64,000 nt of DNA from Notolepis coatsorum (taxonomy: Eukaryota > Chordata > Actinopteri > Aulopiformes > Paralepididae), in assembly GCA_963971535.1 (NCBI GenBank), contig OZ020593.1:36684299-36748298 (forward strand), given 5' to 3'. Positions 46,988 through 58,182 of this stretch are shown here, piece by piece. The stretch's first letter is position 1, and each line of letters opens with the position of its first letter. Under the pieces are notes generated by a model. The model was given only the letters and a program-made list of their open reading frames with translations, was not told the origin of the DNA and ran no database searches. The position numbers were made by a program, and so were the translations under genes.

Positions 46988-47058
<71 letters not shown>
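46988..47058. repeat. (CA)n microsatellite
   Basis: About 34 CA units in the LINE 3' UTR, followed by imperfect ACACAC sequence. Confidence 0.95.
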
Positions 47059-47061
<3 letters not shown>

Positions 47062-47402
47062 TACACACTCCACACACACAGTCTATATTAGTCCACTGGG
47101 TCCTATCATTGGCCAGGAGCCGACTCCCTAATCGCCACTTTTGCATTATTTACAATGTATAACATGTGAAGATATTTGAGCCATGTTTTTGTTGTTTGTC
47201 TTTTGTCATGTCTGTTAATGTACTTTTATAGTTTATATTATGTCTTTATTATTCTCACTGTCATTATTGTTGTTATTACTGTTAGTGCTATTGTTGTTAA
47301 TGTCTATGTTATTAAGTCTACTGTACTGTGATGTCTCGTTCTATGTTTGTTCTGAAAAAAGAAAAGAAAAACATTTATATAAAAAAGAAAAAATACAGAT
47401 TT

Positions 47403-47470
47403 TATCAGGTCGCCACCTCTAAGAACATTAAGATTGATTTCATCAGTTCTCCACCCCTAAGAACATTAAT
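47403..47470. repeat. 38-bp minisatellite, about 1.8 copies, right of the LINE
   Basis: ATCAGGTCGCCACCTCTAAG followed by AACATTAAGATTGATTT, then a second, diverged unit. Same unit as 39316-39498. Confidence 0.88.
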
Positions 47471-47643
47471 ATCTCAGAGTCAAAATAAATGCATGTTGGC
47501 TGTAGCCTGTATGTACAAATCTATTTGTTTGCCGTCTCTTCCAGCTTTTGTTGAATTAATTTTCACGTGCCAGTCTATTCACATGCCTTAAACCCACCTG
47601 TGACGACTCACACACACATCTGCTCACGTGAGCAAACATTCTC

Positions 47644-47747
<104 letters not shown>

Positions 47748-48177
47748 GGCAGCTCTTTTCTTTTATTCCTTTCTCCAAATGTCATCCTTTTGAAAACACT
47801 GTATTTCAGGATAATTTAATTGTGGAGGAAACTGATAAACAAAGTGGATAAAATGGACATACCAGAGGGAGGGAGAGAGAGAGAGAGAGCTTTGTTTATT
47901 TTGAAAGGGCCATTGAAAGATAACTCTTAGGATATTGATTGTAATTGTAGCCGCGCAGCACAAAACAATGAGCTTTCCTGTTTTACACAAAAAAAGGGAA
48001 GTGGGTATTAGTTATGCAACAGCTCCCCAGCTCTCTTTGTAACAGCAAGCGTCATATCAGAAAATCAGAGGCCACGATATTGCAGTTACTAACGCTCATA
48101 TTGCTTTTGTTCTCTGGCACCGAAATGTTCCAGGCTAACGTGTTCAGATCAAACCACATCAAATGCAAAACTTTTTA

Positions 48178-48372
48178 AAATGGTAAATTATTTATATAGC
48201 ACTCTTATCCAAAGCGCTTTACAATTTTGTTCCTCAAATTCATCCAATTAGGGGTTAAGAGTCTTGCTCAATGACACTTCAACACGCTTCCCGGGGAGGA
48301 GTGGGAATCGAACCGGGAACCTTCCGATTACCAACACACTGCTCCCAGCGGCACTGCACTGCGGGTGACCCT
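48178..48372 (-). mobile_element. tRNA-derived SINE (second family), minus strand
   Basis: In reverse it has GAAGGTTCCCGGTTCGATTC (B-box region), GTGTTGAAGTGTCATTGAGC, and the tail AAGCGCTTTGGATAAGAGTG followed by CTATATAAATAA. The tail resembles a LINE 3' end, as expected for SINEs that borrow LINE machinery. Confidence 0.75.
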
Positions 48373-48408
48373 GTGCTCTGAGTCTGACCCCTCTGAGGAA
48401 ATGCATGT

Positions 48409-49362
48409 GTGTGGGGGACTGTGTGTAGGAGGGATATGCGAAAAACTAATTTCACACACATATTAAGTCAAGTTATGTCGTCAGCTTGTGACTGCAACTT
48501 GTTCTTGTTCGCGAACGACTCAGCCGTGCTGGTCTCTGACAAGAACAAGTTACAGGTTGAAAAAACCCTCAGCTCTGAACTCGGCAGAATCTGCACCTGG
48601 CTTGCTGATAACAAACTATCATTACACCTGGGTAAGTCCATTCTCTTTGGATCAAATAACAAACTCAGCAAGACCGACCGCTTCTCAGTTACAGTGGGTG
48701 ACAATATTGTCACAAGGAAAGATGAAATTACATACCTAGGTTCCATCCTAGAAGCAAATCTTTCCTGTGACAAAATGGCATCAAAGGTAATAAAAAAAGT
48801 CAACCAACAAACTAGATTCTTGTACCGGATCTCCTCTCTGGTAAACAAGAATACCCTGAAGACTCTGGCAGGAGCACTCATTCAAGGGTACTACGACTAT
48901 GCTTGCACATCATGGTACCAAAGCACCTCAAAGGCGCTAAAAACAAGATTACAAACATCACAAAACAAACCGGTCAGACTTCTACTTGACCTTACCCCTA
49001 GAACCCACCTCACCCCTGCCCACTTTGACAACGTAGGATGGCTTAGAGTAGACGACAGAGTACAGAAACTTGCAATGGGCCTGGTCTACAAGATACACTA
49101 TACGACTAAGGTACCCATGTACATGTCAAAATACTTCCCAAAGTTCAGTGAATACCACGACCACAACACCAGAGGAAGCTCAACAAATCATGTTAAACCC
49201 AGATTCGGCTCAAACAAGGGACTAAACACGTTTCGCAATTATGCCACATCAATGTGGAACGCCCTACCCAAAGCTGTAAACGAATGTGAATCCCTACCCA
49301 CATTCAAAACCGCTCTTAAAGAGCACCTACGGGAGGCTGCAATTCGAAACTGGCCACCGTAA
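48409..49362 (+). CDS. LINE reverse transcriptase C-terminal part (317 codons, truncated)
   Basis: About 22 N-terminal codons come from flanking DNA; LINE sequence starts near MSSACDCNLF. The catalytic box, normally YADD, reads FANDSAVLVS here. It is followed by WLADNKLSLHLGK, YLGSILEANLSCD, LAGALIQGYYDYACTSWY, LAMGLVYKIHYTTK and the end LREAAIRNWPP. This is the palm-thumb part of a CR1/L2/Rex1-group RT; I cannot place it in one clade. The frame is open, but the truncation and the changed catalytic box make an active enzyme impossible. Confidence 0.75.
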   Translation: MWGTVCRRDMRKTNFTHILSQVMSSACDCNLFLFANDSAVLVSDKNKLQVEKTLSSELGRICTWLADNKLSLHLGKSILFGSNNKLSKTDRFSVTVGDNIVTRKDEITYLGSILEANLSCDKMASKVIKKVNQQTRFLYRISSLVNKNTLKTLAGALIQGYYDYACTSWYQSTSKALKTRLQTSQNKPVRLLLDLTPRTHLTPAHFDNVGWLRVDDRVQKLAMGLVYKIHYTTKVPMYMSKYFPKFSEYHDHNTRGSSTNHVKPRFGSNKGLNTFRNYATSMWNALPKAVNECESLPTFKTALKEHLREAAIRNWPP

Positions 49363-49844
49363 ATGTCCAAACCCCCCCACCCTCACCCCTTCCTAATAGA
49401 CAGTCTCCTCCCCACCGCATGTATATATTCTCTCCCCACCATATGTATATTTCTCTCCCACCCACCCACCCCCTCCTAATGTACAGTCCCCTCCCCATCA
49501 TATGTATATACTCTGTCAGGATCTATGGGTAACAGTACTGTATATTTGCATATATGTCACAAATGTAACAGTAATAAATACCTGTATGTCATGTATGTCC
49601 CTATGCGATAAATGTCATGTATGTTGTGTATGTCATAAATGTCACTATGAATTGAAAATGGGGGACCCTGATGTAAACAAGACAAATGTCTTTCTCTGGT
49701 CTGCATCCCATTAACAATTGTGTGTATTGAGCCGTACTGTATTGTACCCATTCTGCAATCTGTTCAATAAAGTTTTCATTCATTCATTCATTCATTCATT
49801 CATTCATTCATTCATTCATTCATTCATTCATTCATTCATTCATT
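48465..49844 (+). mobile_element. 5'-truncated LINE with (ATTC)n tail
   Basis: It begins inside the RT palm and ends in 16 ATTC/CATT units (49779-49844). The 3' UTR (49363-49778) contains CAATCTGTTCAATAAAGTTT just before the tail. Tails of the same family occur at 7306, 9556, 16510, 30212 and 51752, and a coding fragment at 32056, making it the most frequent LINE here. Confidence 0.85.
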
Positions 49845-49847
49845 CAA

Positions 49848-49935
49848 GTGTTCCTTTAATAATCCCCTTGGGGAAATGCAGGTGTCTTAGCAGCATGGGG
49901 GAGGGGGGAGGGGGAAAAGATAATAATAGAATACG
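49848..49935 (-). mobile_element. LINE 3' tail (AAGAT-tail family)
   Basis: AGTGTTCCTTTAATAATCCC and CTTGGGGAAATGCAGG, then GCAGCATGGGGGAGGGGG, match 31476-31550. It sits directly beyond the ATTC tail of the previous LINE. Confidence 0.6.
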
Positions 49936-49956
49936 TAGTAATAATAATAATATTAC

Positions 49957-49963
49957 ACACACA

Positions 49964-50041
<78 letters not shown>
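49957..50041. repeat. (CA)n microsatellite
   Basis: About 42 CA units with one CCCA break near the start. Confidence 0.96.
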
Positions 50042-50044
<3 letters not shown>

Positions 50045-50398
50045 CATCCTATTTTCCACCCCACCCCCCTCCTATGCACAGGAAGTCTTGGAATGATGTC
50101 ATTGGTGAATTCCTCAGGAAGAGGATGCCGGAACAGGCGGGGTCAGGAGGAGGAGAGGAAGAGGAAGAGGTGAGAGGACAACATGAGGAGGGTTTATAGC
50201 GTCTCACATCGTCGCCGTAGGGGAAATGAAGCTCAGCCAGTTGATTATATTTCACAGGCAGGAGGAGGCGAGGTCCCCCCTCTCCATTTTATCATCCTTT
50301 TTACTGTCGCAGTCATTTACCAGCTGTGGCATTCTGCTGTAAATCCACTGTTAAGTACAGTACAGCTCCTTAAGCTAGCCCCTCCCAACCCCAATCCA

Positions 50399-50530
<132 letters not shown>

Positions 50531-50555
50531 GGCACGCACGCACGCACGCACGCAC

Positions 50556-51173
50556 ACAGACATTTACACCAATCTCCAAAATACTGTCACCTGTTACGGG
50601 AATAATATTCCCTCCTTTTTTAACGGAAACTCTCCAATCTTCCCGTCTACAAACTCTTTATGGGTGACGAGTGTACCGGACTGGGAATGGGAGGTGAGGA
50701 CGTGGGAGGTTCACATGCACTGGTGAGACGGATTAAAGCACACATTTGAAATTGTGATTTCTGATGATATGAAAATGAGTTCCTTAGAAAGGTTACAGAT
50801 CAAACAGAAATGTTTTTCTGTTTGGTTTTACTTTGAAATGAAAGACCTCCATCCAATGGCCTTTGGAAAACACATGAGATAAAAGCCCTTATTGCCCCAG
50901 AGGGGGTAGTTGTGTGCCATGGTACAGTATAAGGGGCTAGACAATGTAAAAAAGTAGAAACTGATTGTGTACAGAAATATATGCATATTTATGACTAATC
51001 TGGGATTTCTGGTGAAATTAACAGTGATGTGTAGTGGATAAATAGAGATTGTGAACAGATCTGTTCTTCATAGAGCATAGAATAACATGGAATTACAAGA
51101 CACATTTTGGTTTGTTTTTATGACCACTCTAACTTTCAGGATTATTTCAAATCTGGTTAAAGCGGCTAGGTGT
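50556..51173. other. No gene recognised
   Basis: Unique-looking sequence. Confidence 0.5.
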
Positions 51174-51495
51174 CACAATCCCAGCCGGAGTCCCTTCCTG
51201 AACAATGTGAACAGTGGCCTTCTGCGGCCACCCAGCGGGCAACTTCAGATCCTGAACTTTCTCATACATACAGTATATGCCTAGGATGGCTATTATGTTT
51301 AATGTTCTGCCTCTGTTCATATTGTCTCTGGTACTCCCCTCCCTTGTGTGATGTCTTCCCCCTGTCTGGGTTGTGTATTATGGTTTAGCCTCTTGTATCT
51401 AGTCTGGTGTTGTCTCAGTGTGTTTACGATATTCAGCCAGTGTGTGTTCATGCCTGGCCTTAACCAGCTAGCGCTCCTTATTAATCAGTGGCAGT

Positions 51496-52856
51496 CAGTG
51501 TTGTGCTAGTTACTGAAAAATTGTAACTCAGTTACTTTACTAGTTACTTCATTTCAAAGTAACTTCGTTACTGTACTAGTTACTTACACCCAAAAGTAAT
51601 GAGTTACTGTGAAAAGTAACTATTTAGTTATTTAAAAAAAAAAAAAAAAAAAAAATTGCTCAAGTCCCATGCCCCATATACTCAAAATCGGTTGATCAAC
51701 TTGACAGTTTCCATTCACATCACCGAACTCTGCTAAGCAATGTGGTCTAGAGCGTTTCATTATATATTCCCTCCCCGCTGTATGTATATTTCTCTCCCAC
51801 CCACCCACCCCCTCCTAATGTACAGTCCCCTCCCCATCATATGTATATACTCTGTCAGGATCTAGGGGTAACAGTACTGTATATTTGAATACCGCTTATG
51901 TCACAAATGTATCAGTACTAAATACCTATATGTCCCTATGCCATAAATGTCATGTATGTTGTGTATGTCATAAATGTCTATATGAATTGAAAATGGGGGA
52001 CCCTGATGGAAACAAGACAAACGTCTTTCTCAGGTCTGCATCCCCTTAACAATTGTATGTATTGAGCCGTACTGTATTGTACCCATTCTGCAATCTGTTA
52101 AATAAAGTTTTCATTCATTCATTCATTCATCCATTCATTAATTCATTCATAACCATCTTGCAGCGTTGTTTAAGATATCAATCAAAGCATTGCAACGTTA
52201 GAATAGTTAGGATATCAATTGTGCATGAAAGGACTATATTTATATTGTTTGATTAGTATTATGAGATTCCCTGGCAGATTTCGTACAGTCAAAATCCGTT
52301 GATCTTGAGTTTCAGTGAACACATTGCACTCACCGTCACCAGTCTGCGGTGGTCGAGATGTAACGTTAGTCCAGTTGACTCCAGCAGCCCTTCAAACATG
52401 TTCTTTATCTCGTTTCCATGTTGTATATTAATTATCTCTCCAAGTAGTTGCTAAATGGTTTGTTAGTTCGTTATTATTACTGCGTTCTTATTATGTAGAT
52501 TCATAGCGAGCGTCCTCTTGTTGTTTACTGTAGAGAGCGTCTATTTCTTTCAGAACGTCAGTGGCCAATCAGAAGTGCGAAAACCAGAATGAGGCTACGG
52601 AAAGAAATAATAATAATAATAATACTTCGTTTTATATAGCGCCTTTCAGTCTACAGTAAACAAAACAAACGCAGGCGAAATAAGGACGCTCGCTATGAAT
52701 CTACATAAAAAGAACGCAGTAACGAACTAACAAACCATTCAGTAACGTAAGTAGCGTTACTGAATTTCAAAAGTAATGCGTTAGAGTACTAGTTGCGGCA
52801 AAAAGTAACTTCGTTTCTGTAACGCGTTACTTTATAACGCGTTAGTCCCAACACTG
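51496..52856. mobile_element. hAT element, 8-bp duplication GTGGCAGT
   Basis: It starts CAGTGTTGTGCTAGTTACT and ends AGTCCCAACACTG. GTGGCAGT flanks both sides exactly (51488-51495 and 52857-52864). The subterminal zones are rich in AGTTACTTT/AAAGTAACG words. It has an inner inverted repeat (AGCGAGCGTCC at about 52506 and its reverse at 52685) and contains a LINE tail. No transposase. Confidence 0.9.
51752..52150 (+). mobile_element. LINE 3' UTR and tail (ATTC-tail family), nested
   Basis: It follows 49425-49800 closely (ATGTACAGTCCCCTCCCCAT, then GGGGGACCCTGATGGAAACA) and ends in ATTC repeats. Only UTR is present. Confidence 0.85.
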
Positions 52857-53190
52857 GTGGCAGTACACCTGACCGTTACTGACTTCCTTGTCGCACCATT
52901 GATCTGTGTTCCCTGTATCCTGTCGTATCCCTGCTATTCCTGCCGTTCGCGGAATAGCCCTTTATCTCTTGTTTCCCTTTGAGTCCGTTCCCACTTCCTA
53001 GCGCCGTTTTCCAGCACAACTGAGGTTTTGTTTCAGTTTTTTTTACAGTTTGCTTTTGTTGTACCGTGTAACGTCTTCCTTTGTTTACTTCTGCTCAAGT
53101 AAAGTCTTCGATTATACTTTTCGCCATCGACTCTGCCTCCTCTCTCTGGTTCATAACTGTTCAGCATTTGGGTTCTACACACCTTCCCCC

Positions 53191-53998
53191 GCCACCCACC
53201 ATAACACTAGGAAGATTAAAAAAAAACATCCCACAGACAATGGCGTTGTTATAAAAAGAGCTCAGTCGGACACACAGCTGTCCTAACATCAGTATTTGGC
53301 CAATATGCTTTTAGGTAGTACACTGTTTGAAATACCACTTCCCCCTAATGTAGGTCTTTTGGAGAGAACAAGGCTTGGGTATTATAGTGAGGTTCATGTG
53401 CATGCTACATATCATGAATGTGAAATGAAGAGACCGGATCTCTGACATTTCCCAACATCAGCCAATCTCATTTCCTGACCGTGTGAGAGTTATACGGGAG
53501 GGAAGGAGGATTTAGTTTATTGGTGACGGGAAAATATGGAATAAGCAGCTTGGACCTGTCACCACAGACAAATCTACTTGACAACCAGGCACATAAATAT
53601 CACTGTATCTTCAAAAATAATGGTTTTAGCTCTAATACTTTCCTAATACCTTACTGTGCAGGTTATACAGAAGGGAATAAGGATTATAGTTGATTGACGA
53701 CATGAAAATATGGAGTAAGCAGCTTGAACCTTGCCTATCCTATCCAACGTTCTCTTTCTTTCATGTAACATTATGTAAAATCGTTTTTACGGTTTTGTAC
53801 TTTTGTACTTATACACAATAAAGGATGTGTGTACAGTAAGGTGCTGTTTATTGCCAATGTCATTGCTATTGTAATTATTTTATTACAGCTTAGAGATAAG
53901 ACGTTATTGCACCCGACCTGGAGATTTGTGTCAGACGATGCGAGAACTTCTGCTATACTGATGCACATCGATATGACTTTAATGTTATTTGATACAGA
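53191..53998. other. Unassigned DNA with a diverged duplication
   Basis: About 75 bp starting at 53489 (GTTATACGGGAGGGAAGGAG) recurs at 53661 (GTTATACAGAAGGGAATAAG), each followed by an AAAATATGGA(A/G)TAAGCAGCTT word. No gene found. Confidence 0.55.
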
Positions 53999-54002
53999 CA
54001 CA

Positions 54003-55335
54003 ATCAATCAATCAATCATTCAGATTTATTTATATAGCATGTTTTATATGACACAAGCCAAACAAAGTGCTTTACAAAGGCAGGTAGGGGAACAGACCGG
54101 TCATACAACATGGAAAAGACACCAAAATTGCACATCAGTACAATAGCTCAGGCAAGGTACAGGTCAGGATCAAGGAAACGCTAGAGAATAAAGGTACGCT
54201 TTGAGCTGGGATTTAAAGGACTCGATCGAGGGGGCAAGACAGACTGAAGTTGGGATACTGTTCCACAGCCTTGGGGGCTGCAACAGAAAAAGCACGGTGG
54301 CCCAATGGCCCATGGTCTTGAGATTGGCCCTCTGTTCCTTAAATTCCCCTTGATTGGCCGATCTAACGGAACGTAGATCAAATGCGTCCACATTTTTATA
54401 GGATTCTATCACATTTTCATAACAATAGCGAATATTACCGTTTTCATTGAGGTTTCTTACAAATTAATGATACTTTATGTTGTCCTTTATATGCAGATTA
54501 TCATTAAAATCTTAAATTGTACCATATGTCCCCCTTTAGACAACATATGTAACGCTATCAGAGCACTTTTGTTAAGATCAGGGGTGCAGTGCTGGGCAAA
54601 CGCGGTCAAACGACGTTTGGGCTTCGTCACTGAGGCCGAAGTGCGAGCATCCTATTATTATGCAAAGTCTAGGTGGTAAGTGCCGGCCGGCCACACAAAA
54701 ATGACTCGTCGCGGCACTTATCACCTAGACTTTGCATAATAATAGGATAGCGACAACCAAATACAAGCCCTGTAGGTGGGGGGTTGCTTGATCTCTCGAC
54801 TGGAAGGATGAGACAAGGTGTATCGTCTGTTCTGTGCGCAACCGAGGGAACATGTATGCGCGCGTGCGCAGGCGTTTGGCCTTCGCCCATATTACGACTG
54901 CACCCCTGGTTAAGATAATTAGTTTACCATTCGCGTCGCTATACTGAGGCCGCAGTAATAGTTTACCGCTGTTTAGATCACGTCGAAGAGTAGACACATC
55001 CCAGTGACCTGCGACCTGTGCTAAGGATCTTGGGAAGTGTATTGTTGTAGTTTTCAACATTTTCACCTTTTAATTTTAAACCAATGCTGCCATCTACTGA
55101 CAACAGAAAGTGTTGTGTAGCGTCACCTTGAGAGCCACTTCCGTATACAGCGTCGCCCCAAACCCATTCTAGAGATTCCCACTTTTTACTGGGAATGGGG
55201 CGTGGCCGTATTTGGTCCCAGACAATAAGAGTGGGTCCTAGCACAAGAGTAGGGGGTGAGTAGGTCAGAAATGTAGGAAGGAGCTTTGCCATTGAGTGCT
55301 TTGTAAATGAAAAGAAGAACATTGAACAAACAACC
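54003..55335 (-). pseudogene. LINE RT C-terminal fragments with 3' tail, split by a hAT MITE
   Basis: At 55186-55335 the minus strand encodes VLLFIYKALNGKAPSYISDL and LLTPYSCARTHS, a LINE C-terminal motif. At 54170-54412 it encodes RLWNSIPTSVCLAPSIESFK and SQLKAYLYSLAF. The tail lies at 54003-54085 (AATCAATCAATCATTCAGAT and AAAGTGCTTTACAAAG). The sequence between includes the hAT MITE and an unassigned part (54917-55185), so the two fragments may come from one LINE or from two related copies. Confidence 0.6.
54579..54908. mobile_element. 330-bp hAT MITE with a large inner palindrome, duplication GTTAAGAT
   Basis: Termini CAGGGGTGCAGTGCTGG and, in reverse, CAGGGGTGCAGTCGTAA. GTTAAGAT flanks both sides exactly (54571-54578 and 54909-54916). 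Inside, 54650-54695 and 54707-54752 are inverted copies (CCTATTATTATGCAAAGTCT), giving a hairpin. Confidence 0.9.
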
Positions 55336-55399
55336 AAGGCACAAGGTTGTTCCCTTGAATTGGACACAGAAAAGGATGCTATGCCACATTTAATCAATA

Positions 55400-56109
55400 C
55401 AGAGTATGAATGACCTCAGTGTGAACCGCTCAGTGTGAACCGCTAGCAAGTCACCCTAGGAAGAAATTAATGTGACTGTGAGAAGGACTCCGTGGATTAC
55501 ATTATTACTGCTAGAGTTTTGCCTGTCAAGCTAGCTAACATGACGGTACTAGTTGTACATATTTTTTATTGGAATGTGTCCTTTATTCACATTTGCTTTT
55601 GGTCATGATGAGGGGAATAATGCTGCACGTCAAATGTCTGCCAACATTAACTACAAAGTCTCACCAACAACCCCATCTGTTGTGATGCCATAATTACACT
55701 GTGATTAACAGTTGCTTTTTTTGGTGGATGTGAACCAGATTGCCTTCCTTTTAGCTTGTTGTAGCTTGTTACCAAAATCAAGTTGTAACAAGTCCATATT
55801 GTGAAAATTTGTTCGCAGTATTTCCAACTTTCATATAATCAGAATCCTTTATCATATCCCTTCCCCCCCCCCCATAGCCCTTTGCCTTTTCATAATCGTG
55901 AGCAACCCCAAAACATTGTTATCTGATGCTCCAGAGAGAGAGAAAGAAGAGACAGAGGGAAGGAGAGAGTAGGTAGAAGAAATAGAAATACTAGCTGATT
56001 CATTATCTGGCTATATTAGGACATAATTAGTGGACAGGGGAATCTGAATAAATCACTGTTATTAATTAATTAGTATAATTTATAGTATTGTAAATTATTA
56101 TTATGATTA
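55400..56109. other. No gene recognised
   Basis: Unique-looking sequence with a C run at 55863-55874 and a GA-rich patch near 55935. Confidence 0.5.
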
Positions 56110-56164
56110 TTATTATTATTAGTAGTAGTAGTGGTATTATTAGTAGTAGTATTATTATTAACGT

Positions 56165-56250
<86 letters not shown>

Positions 56251-56290
56251 TTATTAACGTTAGTAGTAGTAGTAGTAGTAGTAGTAGTAG
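56110..56290. repeat. (TAG)n/(TTA)n microsatellite
   Basis: AGT units with two TATTATTAACGT interruptions. The array resumes after the hAT MITE at 56471-56496. Confidence 0.95.
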
Positions 56291-56470
56291 CAGGGGCGTA
56301 GCTCGGGGGGGGGGGGGTAGCTTAGGATGATTCCAAGGGCCCAGCATGTATAGGTAAAAACCATATTATGCGTTTTCACCAAAAAAAAATTGCCAAAAAA
56401 AATTCCTCATTCACTGGGGGCCTACAAATACATTCTTACATGGGGCCCAGAATCTGGAGCTACACCCCTG
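56291..56470. mobile_element. 180-bp hAT MITE inside the TAG array
   Basis: It starts CAGGGGCGTAGCTCGGGG and ends GGAGCTACACCCCTG. The flanking 8 bases are AGTAGTAG on both sides, but these are also the microsatellite, so the duplication is not independent evidence. Confidence 0.75.
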
Positions 56471-56603
56471 AGTAGTAGTAGTAGTAGTAGTAGCAGTAGT
56501 GAAAATCCGCCTAAAATACATATCTAAGTAAATGGAAAATTGCATCTTTGACAGTGAATAACACCATGCTAAAAATGACCAGACATTAGAAACTCCCACT
56601 GAG

Positions 56604-57090
56604 TCAGGTGGCGTAACGGATATTGCGTTTGTCACCAACCCCGGAGCGGCTGGATTCGCCTGTTCGAATCCAGCTCACAGCTCCGGGGTTGTCACCAGCT
56701 TGGCTGGCCGTTAACACTAATACAATTGGCAGTATTAGAGGGTGGGGGAAGCTGGCGGGGTGGGTCGGGGTCGTTGTAAACAGCGACTCCTACAGTTCGG
56801 TCGGGGCGCCTGCTAAGCGCGGATAGGATCTAAGTGGGGTAGTGTGATCCTTCCACACGCTACGCCCTCTCAGTGAGAGTCCGCGCTGCCAGGTGAAAAG
56901 AAGCGGTTGATTGGCTGGACGTGTGTCGGAGGAAGCACGTGGTAGCCTCCACTCTCCCAGACTGTGGGGGGTAAGTGCGCAGCGACCAGGAAGGGGATTG
57001 GGAATTGGCATAACGACTAACATTGGGATGGGAGAAAATCGGAGGAAAAAGGAGGGGAAAAAAGATCAAAAAAGAAAAAGAAAAAAACTG
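56604..57090 (+). mobile_element. tRNA-derived long SINE, copy 3
   Basis: Flanked by CCACTGAG (56596-56603 and 57091-57098). The head has GGTGGCGTAACGGATATTGC and GTTCGAATCCAGC (B box); the body and A-rich tail match copies 1 and 2. A small duplication of CGGAGCGG/CCGGGG sequence surrounds the B box. Confidence 0.87.
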
Positions 57091-57098
57091 CCACTGAG

Positions 57099-57656
57099 CT
57101 GGTTCAGTATACCTTCTTGAGATCACGTGTACAAAAAAATCTAAGGGAATGAATAAAGGGAAGATATTAAACAGAATGTTTTGTAGATACAGTACTGAAT
57201 TCTGCCATCCGGACTCATGCAATTTGAAATATTATTATAGAATATAGAATAACAGGCCTATAAATTACCTTATTATAGCCAACTCGCACATCTATGGATC
57301 AGGCCAAATCTCCTCTTTCAAATGGCGTGCAGTATCTCCGGAGTGCAACAGGGATTGTTGCTAAATGTTCACAGAAGGTAGACACACTAACTGCGCTCCA
57401 ATCTATGCCAATAACGTTCAGTTTTGTGATAGAGAATCCAGAGAAATAAGATAAGTAAAAAAAACAGAAGTAATTTGCTTGCAGGAAACTGGAATTGGCT
57501 GGGTACTGTAGTTTTTCGAAATTTCAACACTCATTGAGAGCTCTGGATGCCCTCTCCTCATATGACTACATTCAGCGATGTTTAGAGAATTCAAAATGGC
57601 GGATATTCGCTAAATTATAAACACATTCCATAAACTAAAATCTCACTAATAACACT
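57099..57656. other. No gene recognised
   Basis: AT-rich unique-looking sequence. Confidence 0.5.
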
Positions 57657-57660
57657 TTAA

Positions 57661-58182
57661 CACTAGCACAGCCGACAAGGGGTCAAATGACCCCTAGGCA
57701 TTTTCAATAAATGTATCCTCGTCACTCGGTCGAGCTCCAGCTCTGTCACTCAATGACTTTTCCTAAAAGTACCCGTTTTATCTGGCACGGTTTCTGAAAT
57801 TTTAAAATTACTTCAGGAAAATGTAATTAGAACGTTATTCCATATATGGGCCATTGGAACAGACGAAAGTCACAGCACTTTGCGAGCGTCTAGCGCAGGG
57901 GTGGCCAACCCGTGGCTCGGGAGCCACATGTGGCTCTTTGCCCGTCAATGTGTGGCTCTTCTTCCATCTAATTTTTTAAAATTATTATTATAATATAATA
58001 TAATACTTTTTTTATGTCACTCAAACCTACATTTCATTGTGGTAAACCTCATATTTTTATATTCAGAGGTAATTATATAGTTTACACTGTTTATTTTTCT
58101 CATATTTCTCATATAAGCTGTCGGGTCATCTGACCCATTCCTGGCGGGAATTAGTGTACTTTTCTCCATGGCTGTGCTAGTG
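57661..58182. mobile_element. TTAA-flanked piggyBac-type MITE
   Basis: TTAA at 57657-57660 and 58183-58186 flanks termini CACTAGCACAGCC and, in reverse, CACTAGCACAGCC. Subterminal GGGGTCAAATGACCCC and GGGTCATCTGACCC palindromes are typical of fish piggyBac-type elements as I remember them. No transposase. Confidence 0.8.
57896..58130. mobile_element. hAT-like fragment nested in the piggyBac-type MITE
   Basis: It starts CAGGGGTGGCCAACCCGTGG, followed by CTCGGGAGCCACATGTGG, a hAT-type terminus. The opposite end is not visible; the right limit is approximate. Confidence 0.5.

Larger units (their letters stand above)
39499..47402 (+). mobile_element. Full-length but decayed L1/Tx1-like LINE with internal insertions
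   Basis: It starts GGGCTTCCGGTTTCGGGTC and ends in an A-rich tail (AAAAAAGAAAAAATACAG) before the 38-bp repeat resumes. ORF1-like and EN/RT-like coding parts are present in the right order. Inserted later: a telomere-like block (41431-41675), a TTAA element (42503-43220), a SINE (46448-46926) and CA arrays. ATTTATC and ATTTTATC at the two junctions may be the target duplication. Confidence 0.8.
51174..53190 (+). mobile_element. Candidate retroelement remnant split by a hAT element
   Basis: It starts TGTCACAATCCCAGCCGGAG and ends near GCATTTGGGTTCTACACA after AAGTAAAGTCTTCGATTATA. The part outside the hAT insertion is about 640 bp. Start, polyadenylation-like zone and closing words recall a fish LTR, but no duplication could be read. 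Confidence 0.35.
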
